64,000 bases of DNA from Microbacterium phyllosphaerae (GTDB lineage: Bacteria > Actinomycetota > Actinomycetes > Actinomycetales > Microbacteriaceae): assembly GCF_017876435.1 (NCBI RefSeq), contig NZ_JAGIOA010000001.1:1302001-1366000 (forward strand), in the 5' to 3' direction. The position numbers and the translations under genes were made by a program. This document shows positions 15,651 to 24,932 of the stretch, piece by piece (position 1 is the stretch's first letter; each line of letters begins with the position of its first letter). A model generated the notes under the pieces. That model saw only the letters and a program-made list of their open reading frames with translations, was not told where the DNA came from and searched no databases.

Positions 15651-18275
15651 ATGACGAACATCATCGAGATCTGGCTGGAGAACAGGCGAGGCGGGGCAAC
15701 CGTCGGGATCGGAGAGGCTGAACCGCGGATATCCTTCGTGGCGGATGCCGTGGCGTCGGCGTTCGAGGTGGAGTTCACCCTCGAGGGCGGCGCGGCACAG
15801 ACCGCGCAGGTCACGACGACCCAGCTCATCGCATGGCCTTTCGCACCCCTGGCTCCGCGAGACGGAGGCGAACTGCGTATCCGCGCCTCGGACGCCGAGT
15901 CCTGGAGCGAGCCGATGAGGATCGAGGCCGGTCTCGGCGATGACTGGCAGGTGGACTTCGTGTCGCCGTCGGTCGCAGCCGACCGTGACTCGCCCCGGCC
16001 GGCATACCTGTTGCGGGCCGTCATCGCCGAGGGGGCGCTGCCCGAGGACATCGCACGGGCGCGGGTCTACTCGACCGCGCACGGCGTCTATGAGCTCGAG
16101 GTCAACGGAGAGCGCATCGGCGACGACGTGCTGGCGCCGGGGTGGACGAGCTACAGCCACCGCGTCCGCTATCAGACGCACGACGTGACCGCGGCGTTGC
16201 GCGGTGGCGAGAACGTGCTCGGCGCCTGGCTCGCCGACGGCTGGTACCGAGGTCACATCGGCTTCGACGGCGGGGTCTGGGACATCTACGGATCCGACGT
16301 CGCCCTGCTCGCGCAGCTCGAGGTCACCACGGCAGACGGCACGACACATCACGTGCCGCTCACCTGGAGTGCAGCGCCGTCGCCGATCACCTCGGTCGGT
16401 CTGTACGAGGGGGAGGCCTTCGACGCCCGGCTCGCGCAGGACGGATGGTCCGCACCGGAGTTCGACGCCTCGGGCTGGACGCCGGCGGTCACGCTGCCCC
16501 GAACCGACTTCCGTGCGGCGATCGAACCGCCCACCGCGCTGCCCGTGCAGGAGACCGAGACCCTTCGGCCGGCGGCGATCACACGCCAGCCGAGCGGGCG
16601 CATCCGCCTCGATTTCGGTCAGAACATCTCGGGCGTCCTGCGCATCCGGGTCCGAGCGGATGCCGGGCACACGGTGACGCTGCACCACGCGGAGGTGATC
16701 GAGAACGGAGAGCTCGGCACCCGCCCGCTGCGCGCGGCGACCTCGGTCGATAGCTACACGGCCGCGGGGATCGGCGAGGAGATCTACAGTCCTCGGTTCA
16801 CGATCCATGGATTCCAGTACGCCGAGCTCGAGAACTGGCCGGGCGAACTGCGCGACGGAGACGTCGAAGCGGTCGTGATCCACACCGGAATGCGCCGCAC
16901 GGGGTGGTTCGAGTCGTCGAATGAGGGACTTGACCGGCTACACTCCAACGTCGTCTGGAGCATGCGCGACAACTTCGTCGATCTGCCGACCGACTGCCCG
17001 CAGCGTGACGAGCGGGTGGGGTGGACGGGCGACATCCAGGTGTTCGCACCGACGGCTCTTCGGCTGTTCGCCGCGCATGGCACCCTCACCGGATGGCTGC
17101 GCGACCTCGCATTCGAGCAGGCCGACCAGGGGCACGTGCCCAACTTCGTGCCCTGGGTGGAGTGCGGCTTCCCGAACTTCCCCACCGCTGCCTGGGGCGA
17201 CGCGGCCGTGATCGTGCCGTGGGAGATGTATCGCAACGACGGCGATCTGCGCATCCTCGCCGACCAGTACGCCAGCATGCGCGGCTGGGTCGACCTCGTC
17301 GACGACCTCACCGGCCACACCGGACTCTGGAACACCGGCTTCCAGCTGGGAGACTGGCTCGACCCGACCGCGCCGCCCGAGGACCCGGGCAAGTCGCACA
17401 CCGACAAGTACCTGGTCGCGACCGCATATCACGTGCGTACGGCGCGCATCGTGGCGGACACGGCAGCGCTGCTCGGCGAGACGGCGGATGCCGCGCACTA
17501 TCGCGCGATCGCCGATCGCGCGGCACGGGCGTTCCAGAACGAGTTCCTCAGCGACACCGGACGCGTCGTCAGCGACACCCCCACCTCCATCGCCGTCGCG
17601 CTGGTCTTCGACCTGCTCGAGAACGACGAGCAGGTGGTCCGTGCCGGAGCCCGGCTGCAGGAGTTGGTCGGTGCCGGCGGGTTCCACATCTCGACGGGGT
17701 TCGTCGGGACGCCGATCATCTGCGATGCGCTCGTGCGCGCCGGGGGCATGGACTACGCCTATCACCTGCTGCTGCAGGACGAGCTGCCCTCGTGGCTGTA
17801 CCCGGTCAGCATGGGGGCGACGACGATCTGGGAGCGATGGGACAGCATGCTCCCCGACGGGTCGATCAACCCCGGTGACATGACGTCCTTCAACCACTAC
17901 GCGCTCGGTGCCGTCGCGGACTTCCTCCACCGTGCGGTGGCGGGGCTCGCAGCCGATGCGCCGGGCTGGGAGCGCATCCGCTTCGAGCCGCGGCCCGGTG
18001 GAGGTCTCGACCACGCGAGTGCCCGGTACGACAGCGTGCGAGGTGCTGCGTCGATCTCGTGGAAGCGCGAGGGCGAGAAGCTGTCGATCGAGCTCGAGGT
18101 GCCTGCGGCCTCCGCCGGCGTGCTGGTGCTGCCGGGGTCGGATGAGCAGGTTCCCGTCGGCCCCGGCCGACACTCGTTCACCACCACATTCCGGTCCGTC
18201 GACGACGACCCCGAGCGCCCGTTCTTCGGCTGGCGCCGACCCGAACCCGTCCTCGAGACTGAGGGAGCAGCATGA
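15651..18275 (+). CDS. GH78 alpha-L-rhamnosidase
   Basis: 874-aa glycosidase without signal peptide, so it acts in the cytoplasm on imported oligosaccharides. N-terminal beta domains (~1-340) include VYELEVNGERIGDDVLAPGW, a hallmark of the rhamnosidase N domain. The (alpha/alpha)6 catalytic domain (~410-760) has DLPTDCPQRDERVGWTGD, in which E454 is the predicted general acid. A C-terminal beta domain closes the protein. It would release L-rhamnose from plant glycosides or pectic/arabinogalactan fragments. It is co-transcribed with the CUT1 permeases and overlaps the GH43 gene by ATGA. Confidence 0.93.
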   Translation: MTNIIEIWLENRRGGATVGIGEAEPRISFVADAVASAFEVEFTLEGGAAQTAQVTTTQLIAWPFAPLAPRDGGELRIRASDAESWSEPMRIEAGLGDDWQVDFVSPSVAADRDSPRPAYLLRAVIAEGALPEDIARARVYSTAHGVYELEVNGERIGDDVLAPGWTSYSHRVRYQTHDVTAALRGGENVLGAWLADGWYRGHIGFDGGVWDIYGSDVALLAQLEVTTADGTTHHVPLTWSAAPSPITSVGLYEGEAFDARLAQDGWSAPEFDASGWTPAVTLPRTDFRAAIEPPTALPVQETETLRPAAITRQPSGRIRLDFGQNISGVLRIRVRADAGHTVTLHHAEVIENGELGTRPLRAATSVDSYTAAGIGEEIYSPRFTIHGFQYAELENWPGELRDGDVEAVVIHTGMRRTGWFESSNEGLDRLHSNVVWSMRDNFVDLPTDCPQRDERVGWTGDIQVFAPTALRLFAAHGTLTGWLRDLAFEQADQGHVPNFVPWVECGFPNFPTAAWGDAAVIVPWEMYRNDGDLRILADQYASMRGWVDLVDDLTGHTGLWNTGFQLGDWLDPTAPPEDPGKSHTDKYLVATAYHVRTARIVADTAALLGETADAAHYRAIADRAARAFQNEFLSDTGRVVSDTPTSIAVALVFDLLENDEQVVRAGARLQELVGAGGFHISTGFVGTPIICDALVRAGGMDYAYHLLLQDELPSWLYPVSMGATTIWERWDSMLPDGSINPGDMTSFNHYALGAVADFLHRAVAGLAADAPGWERIRFEPRPGGGLDHASARYDSVRGAASISWKREGEKLSIELEVPAASAGVLVLPGSDEQVPVGPGRHSFTTTFRSVDDDPERPFFGWRRPEPVLETEGAA

Positions 18276-19318
18276 CGCAGCAGCACATCCGACCGGGGCA
18301 GGTGTGGCTCGACACGAAGGGCGAGCGCATCCATGCGCATGGCGGATCCGTCCTCACGGTCGACGGCGTGCACTACTGGTACGGCGAGAACAAGGAGTTC
18401 TCCACCCCCGGCAGCGGCGTCTGGCACTGGGGCGTGCGGTGCTACTCGTCGACCGACCTCGTCAACTGGGACGACCGCGGTGTCATCATCCCGCCCGACG
18501 AGGATGACGAGTCCTCGCCGCTGCATCCGGCGCAGGGCCTCGATCGTCCGCACATCATCTTCAACGCCGAGACCGGAAAGTTCGTGTGCTGGGTGAAGGT
18601 GATGACGAAGGGGTCGGTGCAGCGCTCGACGGTACTCACCGCCGACAGCATCCTCGGTCCGTACGAGATCCAGCGCACCTGGCTGCGACCCCTCGACATG
18701 AGCGCCGGCGACTTCGATCTGGTCGTCGACCCGCACGACGGCAAGGGGTACTACTACTTCGAGCGGGTGCACTCCGAGATGATCTGCGCCGATCTCACCA
18801 GCGACTACACCGACGTCACCGGGTACTACTCGACGCACTTCCCCCAGCCGCAGCCTCCCTTCGTGCGAGAGGCGCCCGCCCATTTCCAGAGGGGCGGCCT
18901 GCACTATCTGCTGACCTCCGGCACGACCGGGTATTACCCGAACCCCTCGGAATCGGCGGTCTCGCGCAGCTATCACGGCCCGTTCGAGGTGCTCGGCGAC
19001 CTGCACCCCGACGATGATTCGCGCACGTCGTTCCATTCGCAGATCTCGTCGGTGTTCCGCCACCCGGGCAAGAAGGACCTCTACATCGCGATCGCCGACC
19101 GTTGGCTCCCGCGATACCTCGAGCACGGCGATCGCGCTCGTCAGGCATTCATCGAGCACTTCGCACCGGGGAGGGACGGCGATGAGCCGATGGAGGAGTT
19201 CGCCTACGTCGACACCTCGATCGCCGACTACGTCTGGCTGCCGATCCGTTTCGCCGGCGATCGCCCGATCATCGAGTGGCGAGAGGAGTGGTCGCCCGAC
19301 GAATACGAGGACGCCTGA
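18272..19318 (+). CDS. GH43-type five-bladed beta-propeller glycosidase
   Basis: 348-aa cytoplasmic protein with the repeated Asp/Trp/Tyr-rich strands of a five-bladed propeller. The N-terminal RPGQVWLDTKGERIHAHGGS and YWYGENKE segments resemble the exo-beta-1,3-galactanase branch of GH43 rather than xylosidases. No signal peptide is present. Its start overlaps the rhamnosidase stop (ATGA), so the two products are made together. This suggests the imported substrate carries both rhamnose and galactose, such as arabinogalactan or gum side chains. The exact linkage cut is uncertain, and some members of this branch lack the usual catalytic base. Confidence 0.8.
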   Translation: MTQQHIRPGQVWLDTKGERIHAHGGSVLTVDGVHYWYGENKEFSTPGSGVWHWGVRCYSSTDLVNWDDRGVIIPPDEDDESSPLHPAQGLDRPHIIFNAETGKFVCWVKVMTKGSVQRSTVLTADSILGPYEIQRTWLRPLDMSAGDFDLVVDPHDGKGYYYFERVHSEMICADLTSDYTDVTGYYSTHFPQPQPPFVREAPAHFQRGGLHYLLTSGTTGYYPNPSESAVSRSYHGPFEVLGDLHPDDDSRTSFHSQISSVFRHPGKKDLYIAIADRWLPRYLEHGDRARQAFIEHFAPGRDGDEPMEEFAYVDTSIADYVWLPIRFAGDRPIIEWREEWSPDEYEDA

Positions 19319-19324
19319 GTCGGA

Positions 19325-20257
19325 TCAGTCGAGCAGGCTGGTGATCGCGGGGTCTCGTCGCGCGTAGTCGGCGGCGGTGGTGAGGATCACATCGCGCATC
19401 GCGGCGACGGCGACCGCAGGAGTGACATCCGCGCGATGCGCGAGACTCACGGTGCGCCTCATCATCGGATGCGTGAGTCGCACCGAGCGGAGCGCCGGCT
19501 GGTCGAACAGCACCATCGCCGGAACCACGGCCACGCCCACCCCGCGTTCGACGAAGCGAAGCACGGCATCCATCTCCGCCCCCTCCAGGACGTGATTCGG
19601 GGTGATGCCCGCCGAGCGGAACGCGGCGTCGGTGGTCGCGCGCAGCTCGTAGGTCTCGTCGAGGGCGATCAGTGGGAGCGTGGCGAGATGCTCGAGACCG
19701 ATCGCGGGCGTGATCGCGACGGGAGGCTGGGATGCCGCGGAGACCACGACCAGTTCCTCGGTGAGCAGAGGCATGCGCGTGAGACTGAACCCCGACGGGG
19801 GCGGGCCCGTCGACTCGGTGATCAGTGCGATGTCGACGGCGCCGACCGCGAGCTGGTCGACCAGCAGCCGTGACCCGCTCTCGTCGAGGTGCAGGTCGAC
19901 ACCGGGGTGGGCCGCGTGGAACGCGCTGATCGCCTCGGCGACGAGGCTGATGCAGAGGGTCGGCGGAGCACCGAGCCGCACACGCCCCCGACGGAGCCCC
20001 GCGAGCTCACCCATCTCGTCACGGATGGCCTCTGCCTCGGCGAGCATCCGCTGGGCGCGGGGGAGCAGCGCCTCGCCCGCTGCCGTGAGCGCGATGTGCC
20101 CGCGCGCGCGGTGGAAGAGCTCGGCGCCGAGCTCGCGCTCGAGCGTCGAGATCTGCCGACTCAGCGATGGCTGCGCGAGGTGCAGCGACTCGGAGGCGCG
20201 GGTGAAATGGCCGAGGCGGGCGACCTCGACGAACCCGCGGAGCTGCTCGAGGTTCAT
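19325..20257 (-). CDS. LysR family transcriptional regulator
   Basis: 310-aa regulator. The N-terminal winged helix (MNLEQLRGFVEVARLGHFTRA onwards, residues 1-60) is typical, followed by the linker helix and a LysR substrate-binding domain (~90-300). The start is leaderless: on the minus strand TAGACT (20264-20269) lies exactly 6 nt before the ATG. It is divergent from the flavoprotein gene at 20329, and a TTAGG/CCTAA palindrome with T-N11-A spacing lies between them, so it probably controls that gene. It ends 6 nt from the convergent GH43 gene. Confidence 0.92.
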   Translation of the reverse strand: MNLEQLRGFVEVARLGHFTRASESLHLAQPSLSRQISTLERELGAELFHRARGHIALTAAGEALLPRAQRMLAEAEAIRDEMGELAGLRRGRVRLGAPPTLCISLVAEAISAFHAAHPGVDLHLDESGSRLLVDQLAVGAVDIALITESTGPPPSGFSLTRMPLLTEELVVVSAASQPPVAITPAIGLEHLATLPLIALDETYELRATTDAAFRSAGITPNHVLEGAEMDAVLRFVERGVGVAVVPAMVLFDQPALRSVRLTHPMMRRTVSLAHRADVTPAVAVAAMRDVILTTAADYARRDPAITSLLD

Positions 20258-20300
20258 GTCTGCAGTCTATCGATTCCAGTAGAACTATGCATTGGAGTTA

Positions 20301-20314
20301 TTAGGACGCCCTAA
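20301..20314. promoter_or_regulatory. Candidate LysR box
   Basis: Inverted repeat TTAGG-ACGC-CCTAA in the divergent region between the LysR and flavoprotein genes. It fits the T-N11-A rule of LysR-type sites and lies 15 nt before ATG 20329, close to the -10 region of the flavoprotein gene. Confidence 0.5.
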
Positions 20315-20328
20315 CTAGCGTGAAATGC

Positions 20329-22059
20329 ATGAGTACTCGCGAACGTCAGATCTCCACCACGGTCCTCGTCATCGGGACCGGCGGATCCGGGCTGCGCGCG
20401 GCGATCGAGATCGCCGAACACGGCATCGACGTCCTCGCCGTCGGCAAACGCCCCCGACAGGATGCCCACACCTCTCTTGCCGCCGGCGGCATCAACGCCG
20501 CTCTCGGAACCATGGACGAAGGCGACAGCTGGCAGCAGCACGCCGCCGACACCATCAAGGAGAGCTACCTGCTCGCCAACCCCCACACGGTCGAGATCGT
20601 GACGCAGGGCGCCGAGCGCGGCATCCGCGACCTCGAACGCTGGGGCATGGACTTCGCCCGAGAAGACGACGGCCGCATCTCGCAGCGGTTCTTCGGAGCG
20701 CACACCTTCCGTCGCACCGCGTTCGCCGGTGACTACACCGGCCTCGAGATCCAGCGCACGCTCGTGGCCAAGGCCGAACAGCTCGAGGTGCCGATCCTCG
20801 ACCACGTGTACATCACGCGCCTGCTCGTGCGCGACAACGTCGTGTTCGGCGCCTACGGGTTCGACCAGTCCGACGGCACGCGCTACCTGATCCACGCGGA
20901 TGCCGTGATCCTCGCGGCCGGCGGACACAACCGCATCTGGCGCCGGACGTCGTCTCGCCGCGACGAGAACACCGGCGACTCGTTCCGCCTCGCGGTCGAG
21001 GCCGGTGCGCGACTGCGTGACCCCGAGCTCGTGCAGTTCCACCCGTCAGGCATCATCGAGCCCGAGAACGCCGCAGGCACCCTCATCTCCGAGGCGGCGC
21101 GCGGTGAGGGCGGCATCCTGCGCAATGCGCTCGGCGAGCGGTTCATGTCGAAGTACGACCCCGAGCGCATGGAGCTGTCGACCCGCGACCGCGTCGCGCT
21201 CGCCGCGTATACGGAGATCGCCGAGGGGCGAGGCACCGAGAACGGCGGCGTCTGGCTCGACGTCTCGCACCTGCCGCGCGAGACGATCATGACCCGGCTG
21301 CCCCGCGTCTACCAGACGATGATGGAGCTGCAGATGCTCGACATCACCACCGATCCGATCGAGATCGCGCCCACCGCGCACTACTCGATGGGTGGTGTGT
21401 GGGTGCGTCCGGAGGACCACCAGACCGATGTCGACGGGCTCTATGCGATCGGCGAGGCCTCCAGCGGACTGCACGGGGCGAACAGGCTCGGCGGCAACTC
21501 ACTGATCGAGCTGCTCGTCTACGGCCGCATCGTCGGTCAGGCCGCGATGGAACATGCGGCGGGTCTCGACGCCCAGCGCCGGTCGGCGGATGCCGTGGCT
21601 CAGGCCCGCGCCGAGATCGACGACCTGCTCGCCGCGGACGGTCGTGAGAACGTGAGGGCCTTGCAACGCGCGATCCGCAACACCATGACCCAGCACGCGG
21701 GCGTGGTGCGTTCCGAGGAGGGACTGCGAGCGGGCCTCGCCGACCTCGACATGATCGAGGGGCGGATGGAGGACATCGGCATCCACCCCGACATCGCCGG
21801 GTTCCAGGACCTCGCCCACGCTTTCGATCTCAAAGCGTCGGTGCTCGCCGCCCGCGCCACGATCGAGGCGGCGCTGGAACGTCGGGAGACACGCGGATGC
21901 CACAACCGCAGCGACTACCCCGACACCGACCCCACGCTGCAGGTCAACCTGGTGTGGTCGCCCACCGGCGGAGTGACGCACGAGCCGATCCCCGAGATCC
22001 CCGCGGAGATCGCGGAGCTCATGCGCGAGGTCGACACCGAGGGCAAGCTCGTCGAGTAG
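20329..22059 (+). CDS. Fumarate reductase/succinate dehydrogenase-type flavoprotein
   Basis: 576-aa FAD enzyme of the SdhA/FrdA/NadB superfamily. The Rossmann motif GTGGSG is at residues 16-21. AHTSLAAGG follows, with H47 where fumarate reductases attach FAD covalently. HPSG, RGEGG, HYSMGG and GLHGANRLGGNSL are the substrate- and FAD-binding motifs of the family. Length matches SdhA/FrdA and the C-terminal helical domain is present. No iron-sulfur subunit, membrane anchor or nadA/nadC gene lies nearby, so it may act as a soluble fumarate reductase or related dehydrogenase, or use distant partners. ATG 20329 is chosen; GTG 20320 in the same frame is possible. A LysR gene is divergent. Confidence 0.85.
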   Translation: MSTRERQISTTVLVIGTGGSGLRAAIEIAEHGIDVLAVGKRPRQDAHTSLAAGGINAALGTMDEGDSWQQHAADTIKESYLLANPHTVEIVTQGAERGIRDLERWGMDFAREDDGRISQRFFGAHTFRRTAFAGDYTGLEIQRTLVAKAEQLEVPILDHVYITRLLVRDNVVFGAYGFDQSDGTRYLIHADAVILAAGGHNRIWRRTSSRRDENTGDSFRLAVEAGARLRDPELVQFHPSGIIEPENAAGTLISEAARGEGGILRNALGERFMSKYDPERMELSTRDRVALAAYTEIAEGRGTENGGVWLDVSHLPRETIMTRLPRVYQTMMELQMLDITTDPIEIAPTAHYSMGGVWVRPEDHQTDVDGLYAIGEASSGLHGANRLGGNSLIELLVYGRIVGQAAMEHAAGLDAQRRSADAVAQARAEIDDLLAADGRENVRALQRAIRNTMTQHAGVVRSEEGLRAGLADLDMIEGRMEDIGIHPDIAGFQDLAHAFDLKASVLAARATIEAALERRETRGCHNRSDYPDTDPTLQVNLVWSPTGGVTHEPIPEIPAEIAELMREVDTEGKLVE

Positions 22060-22073
22060 TAGTCGGCATCCGC

Positions 22074-22142
22074 CCCCGCTCCCGGCGCGGGCCCTGTCGA
22101 CGTGATCGCCCTCCGGCGGCAGGGCTCGCGGCGGGAGCGGGG
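22074..22142. terminator. Long bidirectional hairpin between convergent genes
   Basis: Two 23-nt arms (22074-22096 and 22120-22142) pair with only two mismatches around a 23-nt loop. The hairpin sits between the flavoprotein gene (+) and the acidic-protein gene (-), where it can stop transcription from both sides. Confidence 0.7.
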
Positions 22143-22152
22143 TAGGAGTCGC

Positions 22153-22470
22153 TCAGTCGCCCTCGTCGGTCTCCGGACCGTCGATGACCCCGATCCCGAC
22201 CGCTTCATGGTCGGGCTCGGGGTCGTTGCGTGTCGGGGCCTTCGGCTCCTCCGACGGGTCCTTCTCGGTGCTGGGCTCTTCGAGCTCGTCGTCGGCGGGG
22301 ATCTCCGACGGATCGGCGTCTTCGGGCGACTCGGCCTCTGCGGGTGCGTCCGTGCTCTGCCCCGGGGTCTTGAACTCCCCGGCGTCGCCGGACGACGGGG
22401 TCGGGGTCGGCGTCTGGGCCTCGGGGTCGAGGTCTGCCGTCGGGTCCTGGGCGGGTGTGCTGTTCGTCAT
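22153..22470 (-). CDS. Small acidic disordered protein
   Basis: 105-aa protein rich in Asp, Glu, Pro and Thr, with no hydrophobic segment and no cysteine, so it is probably intrinsically disordered in the cytoplasm. The start at 22470 has a GAAAGGGA site upstream; the frame runs on to 22740 but that part overlaps the serine dehydratase gene. I do not recognise the family. It is divergent from the serine dehydratase gene, 118 nt away. Confidence 0.6.
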   Translation of the reverse strand: MTNSTPAQDPTADLDPEAQTPTPTPSSGDAGEFKTPGQSTDAPAEAESPEDADPSEIPADDELEEPSTEKDPSEEPKAPTRNDPEPDHEAVGIGVIDGPETDEGD

Positions 22471-22588
22471 GATCGTCCCTTTCGCATCGAGTGCGTCACC
22501 AGCTTGAGGCGTCGACGCGCGGGGATGAAGGGGCTTGACGGCGGCGTCGGGATCGTCTGTACGACGGTTCACGACGTACGCTGGGGAG

Positions 22589-24085
22589 GTGACAGCGTAC
22601 GTCTCGGCCTTCGATCTCTTCTCCATCGGAGTGGGCCCCTCGAGTTCCCACACGGTCGGGCCGATGCGGGCCGCTCTCGAGTTCGCCCACCGCCTGCGGT
22701 CGACCGGAGCGATCACACGCGTCGCACGCGTGAGCTGCACCCTCTACGGCTCCCTCGGAGCCACGGGAATCGGACACGGAACGCCCGATGCCGTCGTCGC
22801 GGGACTCCGCGGACTCGCTCCCGAGACCTGCGATCCGTCGGAGGTGCGCTCCGCCTGGACCGATCTGCGCGAGGGGGCGACTGTACGGATCGACGGCGTG
22901 CACGAGATCCCGTTCTCCAAGACCGACATCGTGTTCGAGCCGCGCACCCGCCTGCCCGGCCACCCCAACGCCATGACGCTCGTCGCAGGGGATGCCGACG
23001 GGCAGATCGTGGCGGAGGAGACCTACTACTCCGTCGGCGGCGGGTTCATCCGTCGCGATGGTGAGGAGGCGGCGATCTCGACGGCTCCGCTGCCGTACTC
23101 GTATGCGGACGCCGCATCGCTGCTCGCGCTGTGCGACGAACACGGGCTGTCGATCGCTGAGATCGCCCGCCTGAACGAGACCGCGCAGCGCTCGGAAGAG
23201 GACGTCGCCGCGGGACTCGACGCGATCTGGGATGCGATGGCCTCCTGCGTCGACAACGGCCTGCACTCCGACGGCGTGCTCCCCGGGATGCTCAAGGTCA
23301 AGCGCCGCGCGAGCGCGATCCGCGGTCAGCTCGAAGAGGCCGAGGCCGGTGGGCATCGCGAACTTCCCGGCGAGTGGCTGGGGGCCTTCGCGCTCGCCGT
23401 CAACGAAGAGAACGCGGCCGGTGGGCGGGTCGTCACGGCGCCGACGAACGGCGCCGCCGGCATCCTTCCCGCCGTCGCGATGTACTGGTGGCGGTTCCTG
23501 GCCGATTCCGGCCTCGGAGCCGGCAATGCGGTCACCCCGTACGGCGAGCTCGTCGGGAGCGCGTTGCTCGGCTTCGGCGCGGAGGCGTCGCTCGTCGCGG
23601 TCGGAGCGATCGACGACCCCGACGCGGTCGCCGAGGCGAACCGACGCCGCGGCATCCGGCGCTTCCTGCTGACCGCCACCGCGCTGGGTTCCCTGTTCAA
23701 GGCGAACGCGTCGATCTCGGGGGCGGAGGGCGGATGCCAGGCCGAGGTCGGCTCGGCGTGCGCGATGGCCGCCGGCGGCCTGACCGCCGTGATGGGCGGC
23801 ACGAATCGGCAGATCGAGAACGCCGCCGAGATCGCGATGGAGCACCACCTCGGACTCACGTGCGACCCCATCGGCGGTCTCGTGCAGATCCCGTGCATCG
23901 AGCGCAACGCGATCGCCGCCTCGACCGCGGTCACGGCGACACGCCTCGCCCTTCGCGGCGACGGCAGTCACTACGTCTCGCTGGACGCCGTCGTCGAGAC
24001 CATGCGTCAGACCGGCATCGACATGTCGACGAAGTACAAGGAGACCAGTGAGGGCGGCCTCGCGGTCAACGTCATCGAGTGCTGA
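22589..24085 (+). CDS. sdaA: L-serine ammonia-lyase (iron-sulfur type, single chain)
   Basis: 498-aa enzyme that converts L-serine to pyruvate and ammonia. The N-terminal beta (allosteric) domain with [11 protein letters not shown] is fused to the alpha catalytic domain. Cluster ligands C383, C425 and C436 have the same 42- and 11-residue spacings as C343, C385 and C396 of the Legionella enzyme, so the [4Fe-4S] site is complete. GTG 22589 is preferred: TACGCT at 22577-22582 lies exactly 6 nt before it, giving a leaderless mRNA, and the protein then begins at the family's normal [12 protein letters not shown]. It stands alone. Confidence 0.94.
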   Translation: MTAYVSAFDLFSIGVGPSSSHTVGPMRAALEFAHRLRSTGAITRVARVSCTLYGSLGATGIGHGTPDAVVAGLRGLAPETCDPSEVRSAWTDLREGATVRIDGVHEIPFSKTDIVFEPRTRLPGHPNAMTLVAGDADGQIVAEETYYSVGGGFIRRDGEEAAISTAPLPYSYADAASLLALCDEHGLSIAEIARLNETAQRSEEDVAAGLDAIWDAMASCVDNGLHSDGVLPGMLKVKRRASAIRGQLEEAEAGGHRELPGEWLGAFALAVNEENAAGGRVVTAPTNGAAGILPAVAMYWWRFLADSGLGAGNAVTPYGELVGSALLGFGAEASLVAVGAIDDPDAVAEANRRRGIRRFLLTATALGSLFKANASISGAEGGCQAEVGSACAMAAGGLTAVMGGTNRQIENAAEIAMEHHLGLTCDPIGGLVQIPCIERNAIAASTAVTATRLALRGDGSHYVSLDAVVETMRQTGIDMSTKYKETSEGGLAVNVIEC

Positions 24086-24145
24086 GCCGACGGCTCCGCG
24101 GCCGTGTCGGCGACCGCGGCTAGCCTTCTGCAGAGGGAGGCGAGC

Positions 24146-24898
24146 ATGGAATCGATCTGGACACCGGGCAGTCGTCGGCGGCGCGAGCAGCCGGTCGTGG
24201 CGGTGAGCGCGAATGACGACGCTCCCGAGCCCGGTCGGCTCTGGCCCACGAGCATCCCCGCCGTCGCCCAGGTGCTGCGCGAGGGGATGGAACTGTCTCC
24301 CGGCGTGACGTTTCTGGTCGGCGAGAACGGCAGCGGCAAGTCGACGATCGTCGAGGGCATCGCGATCGCCTACGGCCTCTCGCCCGAGGGCGGCTCGCGC
24401 TTCGCCAGGCACAGCACGCGAGCCACCGAATCGCCCCTGTCGGAGTGGCTGCGATTGCAGCGAGGCGTCGGTGCCGATCGGTGGGGCTTCTTCCTGCGGG
24501 CCGAGACGATGCACTCGTTCTACACGTACCTCGAAGAGAATCCGTCGCCGAGTGGCGACGTGCCGTTCCACGAGATGAGCCACGGGGAGTCCTTCCTCGC
24601 GCTGCTCGACAGCCGTTTCGACTCGCCCGGTTTCTACTGTCTCGACGAGCCCGAGGCCGCGCTGTCGTTCCAGTCGACGCTCGCGCTGATCGCTGTGATG
24701 CAGCGGATCGTCGACGACGGAGGGCAGGTGCTGTGCGCCACGCACTCGCCGGTGCTCGCCGCACTTCCCGGTGCACAGATCCTCGAGGTCGGCGAGTGGG
24801 GCATCCGCCCGGCAGAGTGGAACGATCTCGAGCTGGTGAACCACTGGCGCTCGTTCCTGCAGGACCCACCTCGGTACCTGCGGCATCTGCTCGACTGA
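24146..24898 (+). CDS. AAA/ABC-type ATPase (OLD/RecF-like)
   Basis: 250-aa soluble ATPase with Walker A GENGSGKS (59-66), an ABC-signature-like MSHGES segment, Walker B plus glutamate in [10 protein letters not shown], and a switch histidine in ATHSPVLA. This architecture resembles the short predicted ATPases related to RecF and ABC-ATP-binding proteins, without membrane partners. The ATG has a strong AGGGAGG 5 nt upstream, and a TAGCCT -10 box lies at 24121-24126. The role is unknown; DNA repair or nucleotide-dependent regulation is possible but unsupported by neighbours. Confidence 0.85.
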   Translation: MESIWTPGSRRRREQPVVAVSANDDAPEPGRLWPTSIPAVAQVLREGMELSPGVTFLVGENGSGKSTIVEGIAIAYGLSPEGGSRFARHSTRATESPLSEWLRLQRGVGADRWGFFLRAETMHSFYTYLEENPSPSGDVPFHEMSHGESFLALLDSRFDSPGFYCLDEPEAALSFQSTLALIAVMQRIVDDGGQVLCATHSPVLAALPGAQILEVGEWGIRPAEWNDLELVNHWRSFLQDPPRYLRHLLD

Positions 24899-24932
24899 CG
24901 ACGCCGCCTGGTCGTCGTCGTAGGCTGGCGCC

